Positions 8,880-17,828 of a stretch of DNA of 64,000 bases are shown piece by piece. The DNA is taken from NCBI GenBank assembly GCA_012270795.1, contig JAAXHO010000279.1, positions 45,555 to 109,554 of the forward strand. The letters run 5' to 3'. The stretch is from Candidatus Poribacteria bacterium. Its GTDB lineage: Bacteria > Poribacteria > WGA-4E > WGA-3G. The notes under the pieces were generated by a model. That model saw nothing but the letters and a program-made list of their open reading frames with translations. It was not told the DNA's origin and searched no databases. Position numbers and translations under genes: made by a program. Position 1 is the first letter of the stretch. Each line of letters begins with the position of its first letter.

Positions 8880-8996
8880 TGTAGGAGCGACCTTTGGTCG
8901 CGACCGGGAGGTCGCTCCTACAGAAGAAACCGCACAGTCGCGACCAAAGGTCGCTCCTACAGAAGAGGGGTATAATTATTTCAATAATTCACCATA
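8880..8996. repeat. E-type element, right part, with two A palindromes
   Basis: Two GTAGGAGCGACC-type palindromes are followed by TATAATTATTTCAATAATTC and ACCATA, the reverse of the left end seen at 30513, 41346, 58706 and 63920. The opposite end is not recognisable. Confidence 0.7.
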
Positions 8997-9191
8997 GTTA
9001 TCTATTATAGTTTGAGCAATTTCCGTGCCAGTCATGGATATGGTTATTTACCGAAAAGTCTGTTGTATCAATGTTTTATTGCCCAAATAGGAGTAAGTAG
9101 GTAGGATACCTGCACGATTTTGTGCATGTAGGATGGGTTGGTTCTCTGGGACAACATAGCTGCTGTCCCAGAAGGTACTCGAGTGCGATGT
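8997..9191. other. Spacer without a recognisable feature
   Basis: It separates the convergent LamG and arylsulfatase genes. I see no ORF, strong hairpin with a U-run, or known repeat in it. Confidence 0.4.
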
Positions 9192-10901
9192 TTAAATCAC
9201 CCGTTTCACATAGACATAATATGCGCCGAGTGATAAGTCACCAGATTCATCAGAGAACTGTGTTTCGAGTCGCGTCTGTCCTGCTTTGAGATTGAATGTA
9301 AAGGTTACACCGACAGCGTCAGGTTTAATATCTTGTGTTGCTGTTTGGTCGGCGATTTGGATTTGTGCGGTCTTCAAAGCTAATGCGCGTCCACCGTTAT
9401 ATAGGTCAATCTTTTCACCGGGTATGCCTTCCGTGATGGCTCTGTTTTCTTCGCGGGGCCAGCGACGCAGTTCAAAACTGTATTCACCATCTTCGGGGAC
9501 TTCTATTGCCCAATACCCGTTGCATTGATTCCCATTGCGTATAGCCCCTTGATTCCATGCGTTTCCGCTGCCGTGCCAATCGTGTGTGGTGATACATGCA
9601 AGTTGTTCGTTCTGTGTGCCAATGACAATTGGGCAATCTTCATCAAACCGTTCAGAAACGAGTTCCCACCATACCTCATAATGATCGCGGAGTTCTGCGA
9701 CTACAGCGGGATGTGCATCAGCGATGTCTTCCCGTTGTTCGGGGTCTGCTTGTATGTCGTAGAGTTCTGTTCCGTTGATAAGTCTCCATCTTTGTGTCAT
9801 CGTTGCACTTTGTCTCCACTTGACTGGATTTTCGACGCGTTGGGAGTCCGTTACAATTACACGGTCTTCCCATTCTACTAACTTATCTTGTAGCAGTGGT
9901 GCAATGCTTTTGCCGTGGAAACGGGAACTATCGGACACTTCTAAATCACAGAGGTCAATTAGCGTTGGGAGTAGATCTATATTTGCTGTGAGTTCGTCTA
10001 TCTCTTTCTTTTGTGAGAAGCCACCACCGGGCCAATGCATAAAGAGCGGTACACGGTGTCCGCCTTCATAAGGAGAGCCCTTCTTACCACGCATGCCCGC
10101 ATTGTATCCTGCCTTGACGTACCCCTGTTGATCCAGGTCACAACCGTTGGCAGTACCGTTGTCGGTCATGAAGATGAGGATAGTGTTTTCTTCAAGTCCG
10201 AGGACTTTTAGGTGGTGTCGGAGCCGTGCCATGTTGTCGTCAATGTTGGTGATCATGCCGTAGAAACAAGCACGTGATTCAGGTTCCCCTTTCCTTCGGT
10301 ACACTTCGCTATATGCATCGGGGACACGGAAGGGCCCGTGGGGTGCGTTGGTAGGTATGTAGCAGAAGAATGGACGATTTTTGTTCCGTTCAATGAACTT
10401 CATACCCTGTTGAAACCAAACATCTGTGCAATACCCTTCAAAAGGTTGTTCAGAACCGTTGTCAAAATAGGTGTCGTCAAAATAGTCGTTCCCCCAGTAA
10501 TCGGGTGTTTGACTGATACCGCCCCCGCCGTGATAGAGTGCTTCTTCGAAGCCACGATCATGTGGGCGGAACGGGTAGTTGTCACCGAGATGCCATTTAC
10601 CGAACATGCCGGTTTTGTAGCCGTTGCGTCTGAAGATGTCTGCTATCGTGACCTCATCGCTACGGAGCAGCGATCTGCCGCCGATGGTATGCCACACACC
10701 TGTTGAGTTGCAGTATCTGCCTGTCATGATGCCTGCGCGTGTCGGTGAACATGTGGGCCCGACGTGCATGTTTCGGAGTTGGACGCTCTCTCCGGCGAGT
10801 GCGTCCAGGTTTGGGGTGTTGATGACTGGGTTTCCGGTGCATCCTAAATCACCGTAGCCTTGGTCGTCGGTTATAACGAAAACGAGATTAGGTTGTGTCA
10901 C
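9192..10901 (-). CDS. Arylsulfatase with C-terminal extension
   Basis: 569 residues starting at GTG 10901 with AGAGGAT upstream. TDDQGYGDLG (11-20) gives the two Asp calcium ligands. CSPTRAGIMTGRY (near 51) is the canonical C-x-P-x-R formylglycine site. FGKWHLG near 100 and MTDNGTANG near 245 complete the arylsulfatase-A-type active site. Residues beyond about 400 form a beta-rich extension (EYSFELRRWPREENRAI, VTFTFNLKAGQTRLETQF), as found at the end of many marine arylsulfatases. No signal peptide is evident at the chosen start. The family is secure; the sulphated substrate is unknown. Confidence 0.95.
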   Translation of the reverse strand: MTQPNLVFVITDDQGYGDLGCTGNPVINTPNLDALAGESVQLRNMHVGPTCSPTRAGIMTGRYCNSTGVWHTIGGRSLLRSDEVTIADIFRRNGYKTGMFGKWHLGDNYPFRPHDRGFEEALYHGGGGISQTPDYWGNDYFDDTYFDNGSEQPFEGYCTDVWFQQGMKFIERNKNRPFFCYIPTNAPHGPFRVPDAYSEVYRRKGEPESRACFYGMITNIDDNMARLRHHLKVLGLEENTILIFMTDNGTANGCDLDQQGYVKAGYNAGMRGKKGSPYEGGHRVPLFMHWPGGGFSQKKEIDELTANIDLLPTLIDLCDLEVSDSSRFHGKSIAPLLQDKLVEWEDRVIVTDSQRVENPVKWRQSATMTQRWRLINGTELYDIQADPEQREDIADAHPAVVAELRDHYEVWWELVSERFDEDCPIVIGTQNEQLACITTHDWHGSGNAWNQGAIRNGNQCNGYWAIEVPEDGEYSFELRRWPREENRAITEGIPGEKIDLYNGGRALALKTAQIQIADQTATQDIKPDAVGVTFTFNLKAGQTRLETQFSDESGDLSLGAYYVYVKRVI

Positions 10902-10952
10902 GATATATCCTCTCTTTCTATTTAATAGTTCGTTTTGGTGGAGATTGATGTA

Positions 10953-11066
10953 ATACCATTTCTATAAATTATTGTCTCATTAGAACGGTTGTTATGGTAG
11001 TCATTCTTTAGGCACAAACTGGAAGTTTATGCTACAAAAAGAGACATTATCAATTAGAAATGGTAT
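10953..11066. repeat. F-type element with perfect 10-bp ends
   Basis: ATACCATTTC at 10953-10962 and GAAATGGTAT at 11057-11066 are perfect inverted repeats. The interior carries the C hairpin GCACAAACTGGAAGTTTATG and so differs from the interiors at 5795 and 22835. Confidence 0.75.
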
Positions 11067-11135
11067 AACATCAAATTAATTTGATTCATATCTATGGTGC
11101 GGTAAAGAAACCGCGCCTACCGTCAGCGTTAGTGA

Positions 11136-12518
11136 TTAGTGTAAAACGCCTTGAGCTTTCAATCGTGAAATTAATTTCGCTTGTGTGCTTTGTCCCTTTG
11201 TTGAGTTGCATGCACCGCAGAGGAGTTGTAGGTTGTCCTCGTGGTCAGTGCCGCCTTGGGATTTTGGTGCGATGTGGTCTACCGTCATGTTCCGAAACGG
11301 AAATTGTGTCCTACATCCGTTACATAAACCTTCTTGCTTGCCGAACAACGTATGTTTATGTGTACGATAGTTGGGCAGCTTCTCACTCCGTTTCGGTATG
11401 TCTGTGCGATGGATAACGTCGCCAAACATGCCTACCTCGCTTTCTAACCGTACGCTCACAAGGTCAACCGCTTTAACAGAAATATCAATACCAATCCATT
11501 GGCGTTGTAGTCGCTCTGCGGCGACACAAGTTGTGGCGCAACCACAGAACGGATCTAACACGATGTCGTCTTTATTGCTACTTGCTTTAATGATACGTTC
11601 CAATAATGCGATCGGTTTTTGTGTAGGGTAGCCGGTGCGTTCCTCTTTCGCAGGTGGAAGTACATCATCCCATATATTACCATAGGACGCGCCTTTGTAA
11701 TCTTTTAGATACTTTCGTCTCTCCAGTTTTCCATCAGGACGAATAACGATATTGCCTTTTTGGTATTCCTCCTCTAAACGTTCTTTGCTTAACCGCCATC
11801 CTGATGGATGCGGATTTACGAACCTCCGCCATTCATAACATAGGTTCGGGCGTTCACCCATATTCGGGGTGCGCCAAATATGCGCTGAGTCGTTGTAATA
11901 CCTTTCTCCATTTTCGTCAACATGCTTGAATTTCTTATAGATTTCAGTTTCTGTCAATTCTCTTTGTGGACGCAACGATGTAGCTTTAGACGATGCATAA
12001 TACAAGAGCATATCAGCGTTGTTTCCCCACCGTAAGCTGCGATGCTGGGATCCTTTTTGCGTAGATGTTGCGCGCTTCCATGTAATCTCAGATCTGAAGT
12101 TGTTTTTTCCAAAGATGCTATCCATGATTACCTTCAAATAATGGCTGGCAGTTGGGTCGCAGTGTAGGTATATACTTCCTGTCTTTTTGAGGACGCGTTT
12201 CATTTCTAACAAACGCACCGCCATCATAATGAGATAAGATTTCATACCTTTGCCGTGCGTGAGTTCGGCTGCGTGGATTGCTTGATATAAAGCGGGTTCG
12301 CGGTCTGCAATTTCGCCGTGCCATGCGTTGTCTACGTCGGAGAGTGTCCAGGTATCTTTGAAGGCTGCGCCTGCTGCATCACTCCCGATGGGTGCTGCGT
12401 AGTTACGATTGGAATTGAAGGGTGGGTCAAGATAGATGAGGTCAACGGATCCGGTGTCAATTCCGCGTAGCACGGGAAGGTTGTCGTTTGAGAAGATTGT
12501 TCGGTTTTGGACGTTCAT
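11136..12518 (-). CDS. DNA methyltransferase fused to an HNH nuclease
   Basis: 460 residues. The N-terminal 370 are an amino-methyltransferase of the beta order: DLIYLDPPFNSNRNY (near 30, motif IV, DPPF) precedes DPFCGCATTCVAAERLQR (near 320, motif I, SAM binding). It should methylate the exocyclic amine of A or C in DNA. Residues 395-450 are a zinc-ribbon HNH domain: CNGC, VDHIAPKSQGGTDHEDNLQL, CGAC. Modification and cleavage modules on one chain suggest a self-contained restriction-modification or methyl-directed activity. Only 22 bases separate it from the TPR gene, and it is last in an operon with a toxin-antitoxin pair. Methylated base and target sequence cannot be inferred. Confidence 0.9.
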   Translation of the reverse strand: MNVQNRTIFSNDNLPVLRGIDTGSVDLIYLDPPFNSNRNYAAPIGSDAAGAAFKDTWTLSDVDNAWHGEIADREPALYQAIHAAELTHGKGMKSYLIMMAVRLLEMKRVLKKTGSIYLHCDPTASHYLKVIMDSIFGKNNFRSEITWKRATSTQKGSQHRSLRWGNNADMLLYYASSKATSLRPQRELTETEIYKKFKHVDENGERYYNDSAHIWRTPNMGERPNLCYEWRRFVNPHPSGWRLSKERLEEEYQKGNIVIRPDGKLERRKYLKDYKGASYGNIWDDVLPPAKEERTGYPTQKPIALLERIIKASSNKDDIVLDPFCGCATTCVAAERLQRQWIGIDISVKAVDLVSVRLESEVGMFGDVIHRTDIPKRSEKLPNYRTHKHTLFGKQEGLCNGCRTQFPFRNMTVDHIAPKSQGGTDHEDNLQLLCGACNSTKGQSTQAKLISRLKAQGVLH

Positions 12519-12540
12519 AGTTATTGAGTACGAATTACCT

Positions 12541-13641
12541 TTACATCTTTTTCTTAATTTGGGCGATAAGTTCTTCGTCTCCCGCTTCCTGTGCTAGACT
12601 TAATGCTTTCTGGAAGTCTTGTGCTGCTTCTACTTCATGCCCCAATTCTATTTTTGAGATCCCTCTATTGAAATATGCTTCTATATAATCAGGATTTTTG
12701 TGAATAGCCTCATCAAAGTCAGTAATAGCAGCTTCAGAATGCCCTAGTTCTGCTTTAGCTATTGCTCTACCATTATAAGCTTGGTAGGAGTTAGGATCCA
12801 AACGGATGACCGTGTCAAAGTCGGAAATAGCCTCAAAATATCGGCCTATTAGGCTTTTGGCAAGGGCTCGGTTGATGTAGGCTGTTACAAATTCTGAGTC
12901 AAGTCGAATAGCTTCGTCGAAGTCAGAAATAGCAGCTTCAGAATGCCCTAGCTCACCTTTTGTTGCCCCTCTGCTGTTATATGAAACTGCGTCTTTAGGG
13001 TCTAAACGGATGGCTGTGTCAATGTCAGTGAGAGCCGCAAAATGTTGTCCCATTCTGCGTTTCGCAATACCACGATTATTGTATGCTCTTGCTAAATTTG
13101 GATCTAATCTGATTGCCTCATCAAAGTCAGAAATAGCCTCAGTATACTGTTTTAGTCTGCTTTTTGAGATTCCCCTATCAGTATAAAAAATTGCATCGTC
13201 TGGAACTAAATGGATGGCTGCGTTAAAGTCGGAAATCGCTTCAATATATTGATTTATTTCGTTTTTAGCGAGAGCTCGGTTATAGTAAGCATCTATATAA
13301 TTAGGGTTCAAACGAATTGCCTCGTCAAAGTCAGCGATAGCTTCAAGATGTTGTCCTAAATCCATTTTGGCAGATCCCCGGTTGTTGTGAGCATCTATAT
13401 AGTTGGGATCTAAACGAATTGCCTCATCAAAGTCAGAAATGGCATCAAAGTGTCGTCCTAAATATGCCCTTGCAGTTCCCCTGCCGTGGTAAGCTAAAGC
13501 TGAGGTAGGGTCTATATGAATTGCCTTATCAAAGTTGGATATGGCACTACTATAATCTTTCTGATTGAATAACTCCCTACCTTTGTCAACGTAGTCTTTG
13601 GCAGTTTTAGTAGTGGTTCTGGCAAAATTATCTTTTGTCAT
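12541..13641 (-). CDS. Ten-repeat TPR protein
   Basis: A start at 13641 is preferred: ATAGGA lies about 11 bases upstream and the antitoxin gene stops at 13652. A longer frame from 13680 would overlap it. The 366 residues are almost entirely ten consecutive 34-residue tetratricopeptide repeats of the form AISDFDEAIRLDPNYIDAY, followed by a short tail. There is no signal peptide, so it is probably a cytoplasmic protein-binding scaffold. Sitting between a toxin-antitoxin pair and a methyltransferase-HNH gene, it may be a partner-binding subunit of that system; this is inference. Near-identical neighbouring repeats suggest recent internal duplication. Confidence 0.9.
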   Translation of the reverse strand: MTKDNFARTTTKTAKDYVDKGRELFNQKDYSSAISNFDKAIHIDPTSALAYHGRGTARAYLGRHFDAISDFDEAIRLDPNYIDAHNNRGSAKMDLGQHLEAIADFDEAIRLNPNYIDAYYNRALAKNEINQYIEAISDFNAAIHLVPDDAIFYTDRGISKSRLKQYTEAISDFDEAIRLDPNLARAYNNRGIAKRRMGQHFAALTDIDTAIRLDPKDAVSYNSRGATKGELGHSEAAISDFDEAIRLDSEFVTAYINRALAKSLIGRYFEAISDFDTVIRLDPNSYQAYNGRAIAKAELGHSEAAITDFDEAIHKNPDYIEAYFNRGISKIELGHEVEAAQDFQKALSLAQEAGDEELIAQIKKKM

Positions 13642-13651
13642 CAGGCTTTTC

Positions 13652-14083
13652 CTATGCAAACTTGGATTCAGATGTCTCAATATCTATTAATTTGTCTCGA
13701 ATGAAGTCTCTATCTGATTCTTCTCTGTTTTGTTGTTCTAATGTTACCTGATTCATAGGTTCTGCTTTCATAACTCGTTGTTCCCCCACCTTATTTTTTG
13801 CGGGAACAATACGAATTTCTATGTCATGATTCAGATGAGTCAGAAAAGTCAATAATCGTTCAACACTGTAATGATTAAACTTTCCCTTCTTGAGCCGAGA
13901 GATTTCGGGTTGCTTGACACCTAAAATATCTGCAGCCTCAGCTTGCGTTAACTTCCGCGCTTCTATAATCCGGAACACCTCATATCCAAGTTGGGCTTTG
14001 AGATGCAATTCCTCTGCATCCGGTAGATCGAGATCTGCAAAAACATTGCCTGAACTCTCTTCAAATTTAACTTTTTTACTCAT
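13652..14083 (-). CDS. Xre/HigA-type antitoxin
   Basis: 143 residues. A helix-turn-helix of the Cro/C1 type spans about 38-75 (RKLTQAEAADILGVKQPEIS, then RLKKGKFNHYSVERL), followed by the strand HDIEIRIVP. The final 45 residues are charged and probably disordered, as in the toxin-binding tails of antitoxins. It overlaps the upstream toxin gene by four bases (ATGA), which implies translational coupling. It should bind the operon promoter and neutralise the RelE-fold toxin. The toxin-first order is that of higBA modules. Confidence 0.88.
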   Translation of the reverse strand: MSKKVKFEESSGNVFADLDLPDAEELHLKAQLGYEVFRIIEARKLTQAEAADILGVKQPEISRLKKGKFNHYSVERLLTFLTHLNHDIEIRIVPAKNKVGEQRVMKAEPMNQVTLEQQNREESDRDFIRDKLIDIETSESKFA

Positions 14084-14442
14084 AGTTTCCCTTCCCTTTC
14101 TTGTGCCATTTTCAGACGCTTTTTGATTAAGTCTATCTCTTTCTTTGGTGTTTTTATACCTTTCTTTGCTTTTTTCTGAAAACAGTGTAGGACATAAATC
14201 TGCTCCCCAATTTTTACGGCATACACAGCACGATAGGTATTAGTTTTATGTGTAGCCCGTATTTCAAATATCCCTGGACCGATGTGCTTAAGTAGTTTCG
14301 CCGCTGAAGATAAACTTCCCGCTTGTGCAGAGAACAAAGCGTCCCCAATATCCTTTTGAACAGATTTCGGAAATTTTTTAAGCTTTTTCTTAGCGTTTCC
14401 AACCCAAACGACTTGCTTCAAGACTCGTTTTATGTCCATCAT
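14080..14442 (-). CDS. RelE/HigB-fold (Gp49-like) toxin
   Basis: 120 residues matching the phage Gp49/HigB-like toxin family: KKLKKFPKSVQKDIGDALF, GIFEIRATHKTNTYRAVYAV, YVLHCFQKKAKKGIKTPKKE, then a basic helix. The conserved RAVY and HCFQKK-KTP elements are those of ribosome-dependent mRNA interferases. The reading frame begins ATGATG at 14442, only six bases after a consensus -10 box, so the message is probably leaderless; Met2 is an alternative start. It is the first gene of a four-gene operon. Confidence 0.88.
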   Translation of the reverse strand: MMDIKRVLKQVVWVGNAKKKLKKFPKSVQKDIGDALFSAQAGSLSSAAKLLKHIGPGIFEIRATHKTNTYRAVYAVKIGEQIYVLHCFQKKAKKGIKTPKKEIDLIKKRLKMAQEREGKL

Positions 14443-14448
14443 AGTATA

Positions 14449-14477
14449 ATTATATCCAAATGGGTATATAATGTCAA
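14449..14477 (-). promoter_or_regulatory. Consensus promoter of the toxin-antitoxin-TPR-methylase operon
   Basis: On the minus strand TTGACA (14477-14472), a 17-base spacer and TATAAT (14454-14449) match the sigma-70 consensus exactly. The toxin ATG begins at 14442, where the transcript would start. Confidence 0.85.
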
Positions 14478-14500
14478 GTTAAATCTTTTTTGCAAACACC

Positions 14501-14622
14501 TAATCCTGAAAATCTGATAATCTTGGAAATCCTGATTCAGACAAAGACCCCCTTGTAGGCGTATTTTGATATAGATTAATTTATTAATCGGGTTGTGGTG
14601 CGGTTAGGAAACCGCACCTACC
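14501..14622. repeat. H repeat arm and intact host hairpin
   Basis: 14501-14544 is one arm of the H inverted repeat (AATCCTGAAAATCTGATAAT and on to TTCAGACA). 14597-14622 is the uninterrupted GGTGCGGTTAGGAAACCGCA hairpin, the empty form of the sites at 7889 and 31936. The remainder of this spacer shows no gene. Confidence 0.65.
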
Positions 14623-14772
14623 ATTCTGAATGTCCGAGGCACTAAATCATGCATAATGCCAAAAGAGCGTTCTGCCACGCGCATTTGGCGTTGATTTGGC
14701 AATGAATTGCGCGACTACAACGCGGATACTCTTAAAATCCGTGATCCAGACAGTAATTGAGCAGACAAAGCC

Positions 14773-15960
14773 CTACTGCAACGCCTTTTTGATACGATCC
14801 AATCCGCGATTTATCTCTGCCAAAGAGGTGGCGAAGGAGAGACGTAAGTTGTTATCTGCACCGAACCCGTCACCTGGTACAACGCCGACACCTGCTGAAC
14901 CGAGTAGATAATCGGTTATGTCCATTGATCCCTCAATCTTTTTACCGTCAAGTGTTCTGCCATAATGTTCTGAAAAATCTGGGAAGATGTAGAACGCGCC
15001 TTGTGGTTTGACATAACTGACACCGTCAATATCGTCAAAACGTTGGCATATCACATTGCGGCGTTCTTCAAATGCTTTCCGCATCTCTTCAACGGCATCT
15101 TGTGGTTCATTGAGTGCGGTGACAGCAGCTTTCTGTGCAATGGAGGTTGGGTTTGAGGTGCTATGGGATTGGATACGGGACATCGCTGAAACAACATCTT
15201 CGGGACCGGCAGTATATCCGATACGCCAACCTGTCATGGAATATGCTTTGGAAACACCGTTGACAACGAAGGTAATCGCTTTGGTTTCTTCGTTGAATGA
15301 TGCGGGACTCTGATGTGTTGCACCGTCATAGAGGAGTGCTTCATAGATTTCATCGGAGATGAGGTAGACCTGATGTTTGACTGCAAGTTCGGCTATCTGC
15401 TTGAGCGTTTCTACATCGTAAGTAGTGCCTGTTGGATTGCTCGGGCTGTTGATGAGGATCGCTTTTGTTTTTGGAGTAATCGCTGCTTCCACCTGCTCAG
15501 GTTGCATGCAGAAGTTCTGTTCTGCGGTGGTATCAATCACACGTGGTACTGCCCCTGCTAACTTGATTTGCTGGGGATAACTCACCCAATAGGGTGCGGC
15601 GAAGATGACCTCGTCTCCCGGATCACAGATCGCTTGCATGATGTTGTAGAGCGTGTGTTTTGCCCCACACGAAACGATGACTTGTGAGGTTGTATAACTC
15701 AGTCCGTTGTCATTCTGGAATTTGTCTACGATTGCCTCTCGCAGTTCGGGGATACCGGGGACAGGTGTGTATTTGGTGAAACCTGCATCAAGTGCATCAA
15801 TAGCGGCGGCTTTGATATAGTCGGGTGTATCAAAGTCGGGTTCGCCTGCCCCGAATTTGACGACATCTACGCCATCCGCGATCATTGCGTTGATTTTCGC
15901 GGTGATGGCTAAGGTTGATGAGGGTGTTACGTTTTGACTTCGTTGTGATAGTGAGATCAT
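14773..15960 (-). CDS. Aspartate aminotransferase, PLP class I/II
   Basis: 395 residues, the usual length of type Ib aspartate aminotransferases. AAGGAG precedes the ATG. Visible motifs are VVKFGAGEPDFDTP (substrate loop), SNPTGTTYD (the Asn contacts the cofactor), ISDEIYEAL (Asp to the pyridine nitrogen), SKAYSMTGWRIGY (Schiff-base Lys and the Arg-containing segment) and NNLRLSFAT. It should interconvert aspartate and oxaloacetate with glutamate as partner. The enzyme may also serve the final transamination of methionine salvage, given mtnK nearby, but that is inference. Confidence 0.93.
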   Translation of the reverse strand: MISLSQRSQNVTPSSTLAITAKINAMIADGVDVVKFGAGEPDFDTPDYIKAAAIDALDAGFTKYTPVPGIPELREAIVDKFQNDNGLSYTTSQVIVSCGAKHTLYNIMQAICDPGDEVIFAAPYWVSYPQQIKLAGAVPRVIDTTAEQNFCMQPEQVEAAITPKTKAILINSPSNPTGTTYDVETLKQIAELAVKHQVYLISDEIYEALLYDGATHQSPASFNEETKAITFVVNGVSKAYSMTGWRIGYTAGPEDVVSAMSRIQSHSTSNPTSIAQKAAVTALNEPQDAVEEMRKAFEERRNVICQRFDDIDGVSYVKPQGAFYIFPDFSEHYGRTLDGKKIEGSMDITDYLLGSAGVGVVPGDGFGADNNLRLSFATSLAEINRGLDRIKKALQ

Positions 15961-16008
15961 TAATTCTCCTTACGATTTTGGTTTTTTACAAAATAATCGT
16001 TAATTCCT

Positions 16009-16911
16009 TTATGATGCTAAGATGCGTTTGAACTCATCAAGACTTGGCACTTGAACTGCTTTGCGATGCAACTCTCTAATCCGTTGATTTTCCTCAATGT
16101 TCTCAAGTGTCGGTTTCAATAATTGCACATCACTGTGTTGAAAACGCACTTCTAACACTTCAAGAAGTAATTCAATGGTATTTTTTCTTTCGGCTTTTTC
16201 TGAAAAATATTGTGCGAAAGATGTTTTTTGCATGGTGTCCTCCGATAAAATGTTACGAATATCATGAAAATTTAATATCATGTCAGACAAAATAGCCATA
16301 GATGCAAGATAGTCTGGTTTGTCCGCCTCGTCCATTGGGATAGTTTGTGCGACATCAACACATTGCCGTAACCACGCCTTGGAATCCATTTTCTCTGGTG
16401 GTTTCATCAATGGAGCGAAAGGAATGAGTCCTTTCAGTCTTGCTTCTAAAATGTTTTGTCCTTCTATTTGACTTAGTCTGATGACCTTATACTTGATTGT
16501 GGTTTCATATCCTGATAAATTCTGGATGTATTCCCCTGGATCGTTTTGTCCTGCATTAGGATGGAGATAAATCACGTGTGAATATATTGGCAATTGATAC
16601 GTACGTATCCCCAATCCCGCGTATCCTGCAATCCGATATGGCATTGGTATTTCTGTGCTATCGTGTGTCTGAAATTCCAGATGGACAATGGCTTCTTCAC
16701 CATGAACGTTTGCGTGTATGAAACTGTCGGCATGAAACCATTTGACAATCGGCTGCTCCGTTTCAAGTATTTCTATCGCTTTTGCGTCTGGTATGTCAAG
16801 GCAAAATCTTATACATTCATCAGGATTCTGACGGACAATATGCTTTGACACAATGTCAAATTGTCCAGGCGATTGTGATGTTGCATCAGGATTGAAAATT
16901 TCATTTGTCAT
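16009..16911 (-). CDS. Rpn-family PD-(D/E)XK nuclease-like protein
   Basis: 300 residues. The core (25-130) has the Rpn/YhgA-like arrangement [20 protein letters not shown] then EFQTH, a degenerate PD-(D/E)XK centre in which E-x-Q replaces E-x-K. The second half is helical and ends in a charged segment. Rpn proteins are recombination-promoting nucleases that are often mobile and short-lived in genomes. Its ATG overlaps the dnaJ-like stop by four bases, so it is translated from the chaperone message. It may be an insertion behind the chaperone gene rather than a functional partner. Confidence 0.75.
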   Translation of the reverse strand: MTNEIFNPDATSQSPGQFDIVSKHIVRQNPDECIRFCLDIPDAKAIEILETEQPIVKWFHADSFIHANVHGEEAIVHLEFQTHDSTEIPMPYRIAGYAGLGIRTYQLPIYSHVIYLHPNAGQNDPGEYIQNLSGYETTIKYKVIRLSQIEGQNILEARLKGLIPFAPLMKPPEKMDSKAWLRQCVDVAQTIPMDEADKPDYLASMAILSDMILNFHDIRNILSEDTMQKTSFAQYFSEKAERKNTIELLLEVLEVRFQHSDVQLLKPTLENIEENQRIRELHRKAVQVPSLDEFKRILAS

Positions 16912-17771
16912 AGTGTTTTTGCGAGTTGTTTGAGTAGGTCTTTCTGTTTGCGTGACAATGACTTTGGAATTTCCACGTCAATACGGACGCGCAGGTCACC
17001 ATTTCTACCGGATGGGTCTAAGATGCCTTGTCCACGTAGACGTAGCTGCTGTCCGGGTTGCGCGCCTGCTGGTATTTTGACCTTCACATTTCCTGTTAGC
17101 GTTTGCACTTGAACGACACCACCTAACGCTGCTGTTGTCATAGGCACTTTGGCATCTGTTACCAGGTCCAGTCCGTCGCGTGTCAAAGTTGGATGCGGTT
17201 GAACAGAAATTTTGACTAATAGATTTCCTGAGGGTCCAGCACCGATAGATTCACCGTGTCCGCGTACGCGAAGTGTTTGACCGTCTTTGATCCCGGGTGG
17301 AATTTTTAATGTGATGTTTTTCCCTCTGATTCTAACCTCTTTTTGCGTTCCGTTCACTGCATCGGCGAAGGATATAGTAAGGTTTACGTGTTGATCACGT
17401 CCGCGATATGTGTGTGTCGTTCGGTGTTGAGGACCGAAAACATCACTGAACGCGCCTCCAAAACCTCCGTGAGCTGCGCGCCCAAGAAGGTCGTTTAAGT
17501 TGATGTGTGTGAAGATGTCCTCCACATTGGTATACCCTTCAAAACCCATCCCGTGAACACCAGTATGCCCACGCGTATCGTAGACGCGCCGCTTATCTGG
17601 ATCAGATAGCACCGAATATGCATTAGATGCCTCTTTGAATTTCTCCTCAGCCGCTTTATCGCCAGGGTTCTTATCTGGATGATATTGTACTGCTAATTTG
17701 CGGTATGCCTTTTTGATTTCATCTGCTGTGGCGTTCCGTTTGACACCGAGTATTTCGTAGTAGTCTCTCAT
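16908..17771 (-). CDS. DnaJ/CbpA-type co-chaperone
   Basis: 287 residues. The J domain (1-70) shows [20 protein letters not shown] and the HPD tripeptide (YHPDKNPGD) needed to stimulate DnaK. A Gly-rich stretch follows, then two DnaJ C-terminal substrate-binding barrels ([39 protein letters not shown]). No Cys zinc fingers are present, so it belongs to the CbpA (type II) group rather than DnaJ proper. It should deliver unfolded clients to DnaK in the cytoplasm. The dnaK gene is not in the window. Confidence 0.93.
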   Translation of the reverse strand: MRDYYEILGVKRNATADEIKKAYRKLAVQYHPDKNPGDKAAEEKFKEASNAYSVLSDPDKRRVYDTRGHTGVHGMGFEGYTNVEDIFTHINLNDLLGRAAHGGFGGAFSDVFGPQHRTTHTYRGRDQHVNLTISFADAVNGTQKEVRIRGKNITLKIPPGIKDGQTLRVRGHGESIGAGPSGNLLVKISVQPHPTLTRDGLDLVTDAKVPMTTAALGGVVQVQTLTGNVKVKIPAGAQPGQQLRLRGQGILDPSGRNGDLRVRIDVEIPKSLSRKQKDLLKQLAKTL

Positions 17772-17828
17772 GATATTTTGTGGTATTACTTAGTTTAGTG
17801 TTGGTTGTTTTTTTATAAGAATGTTATT

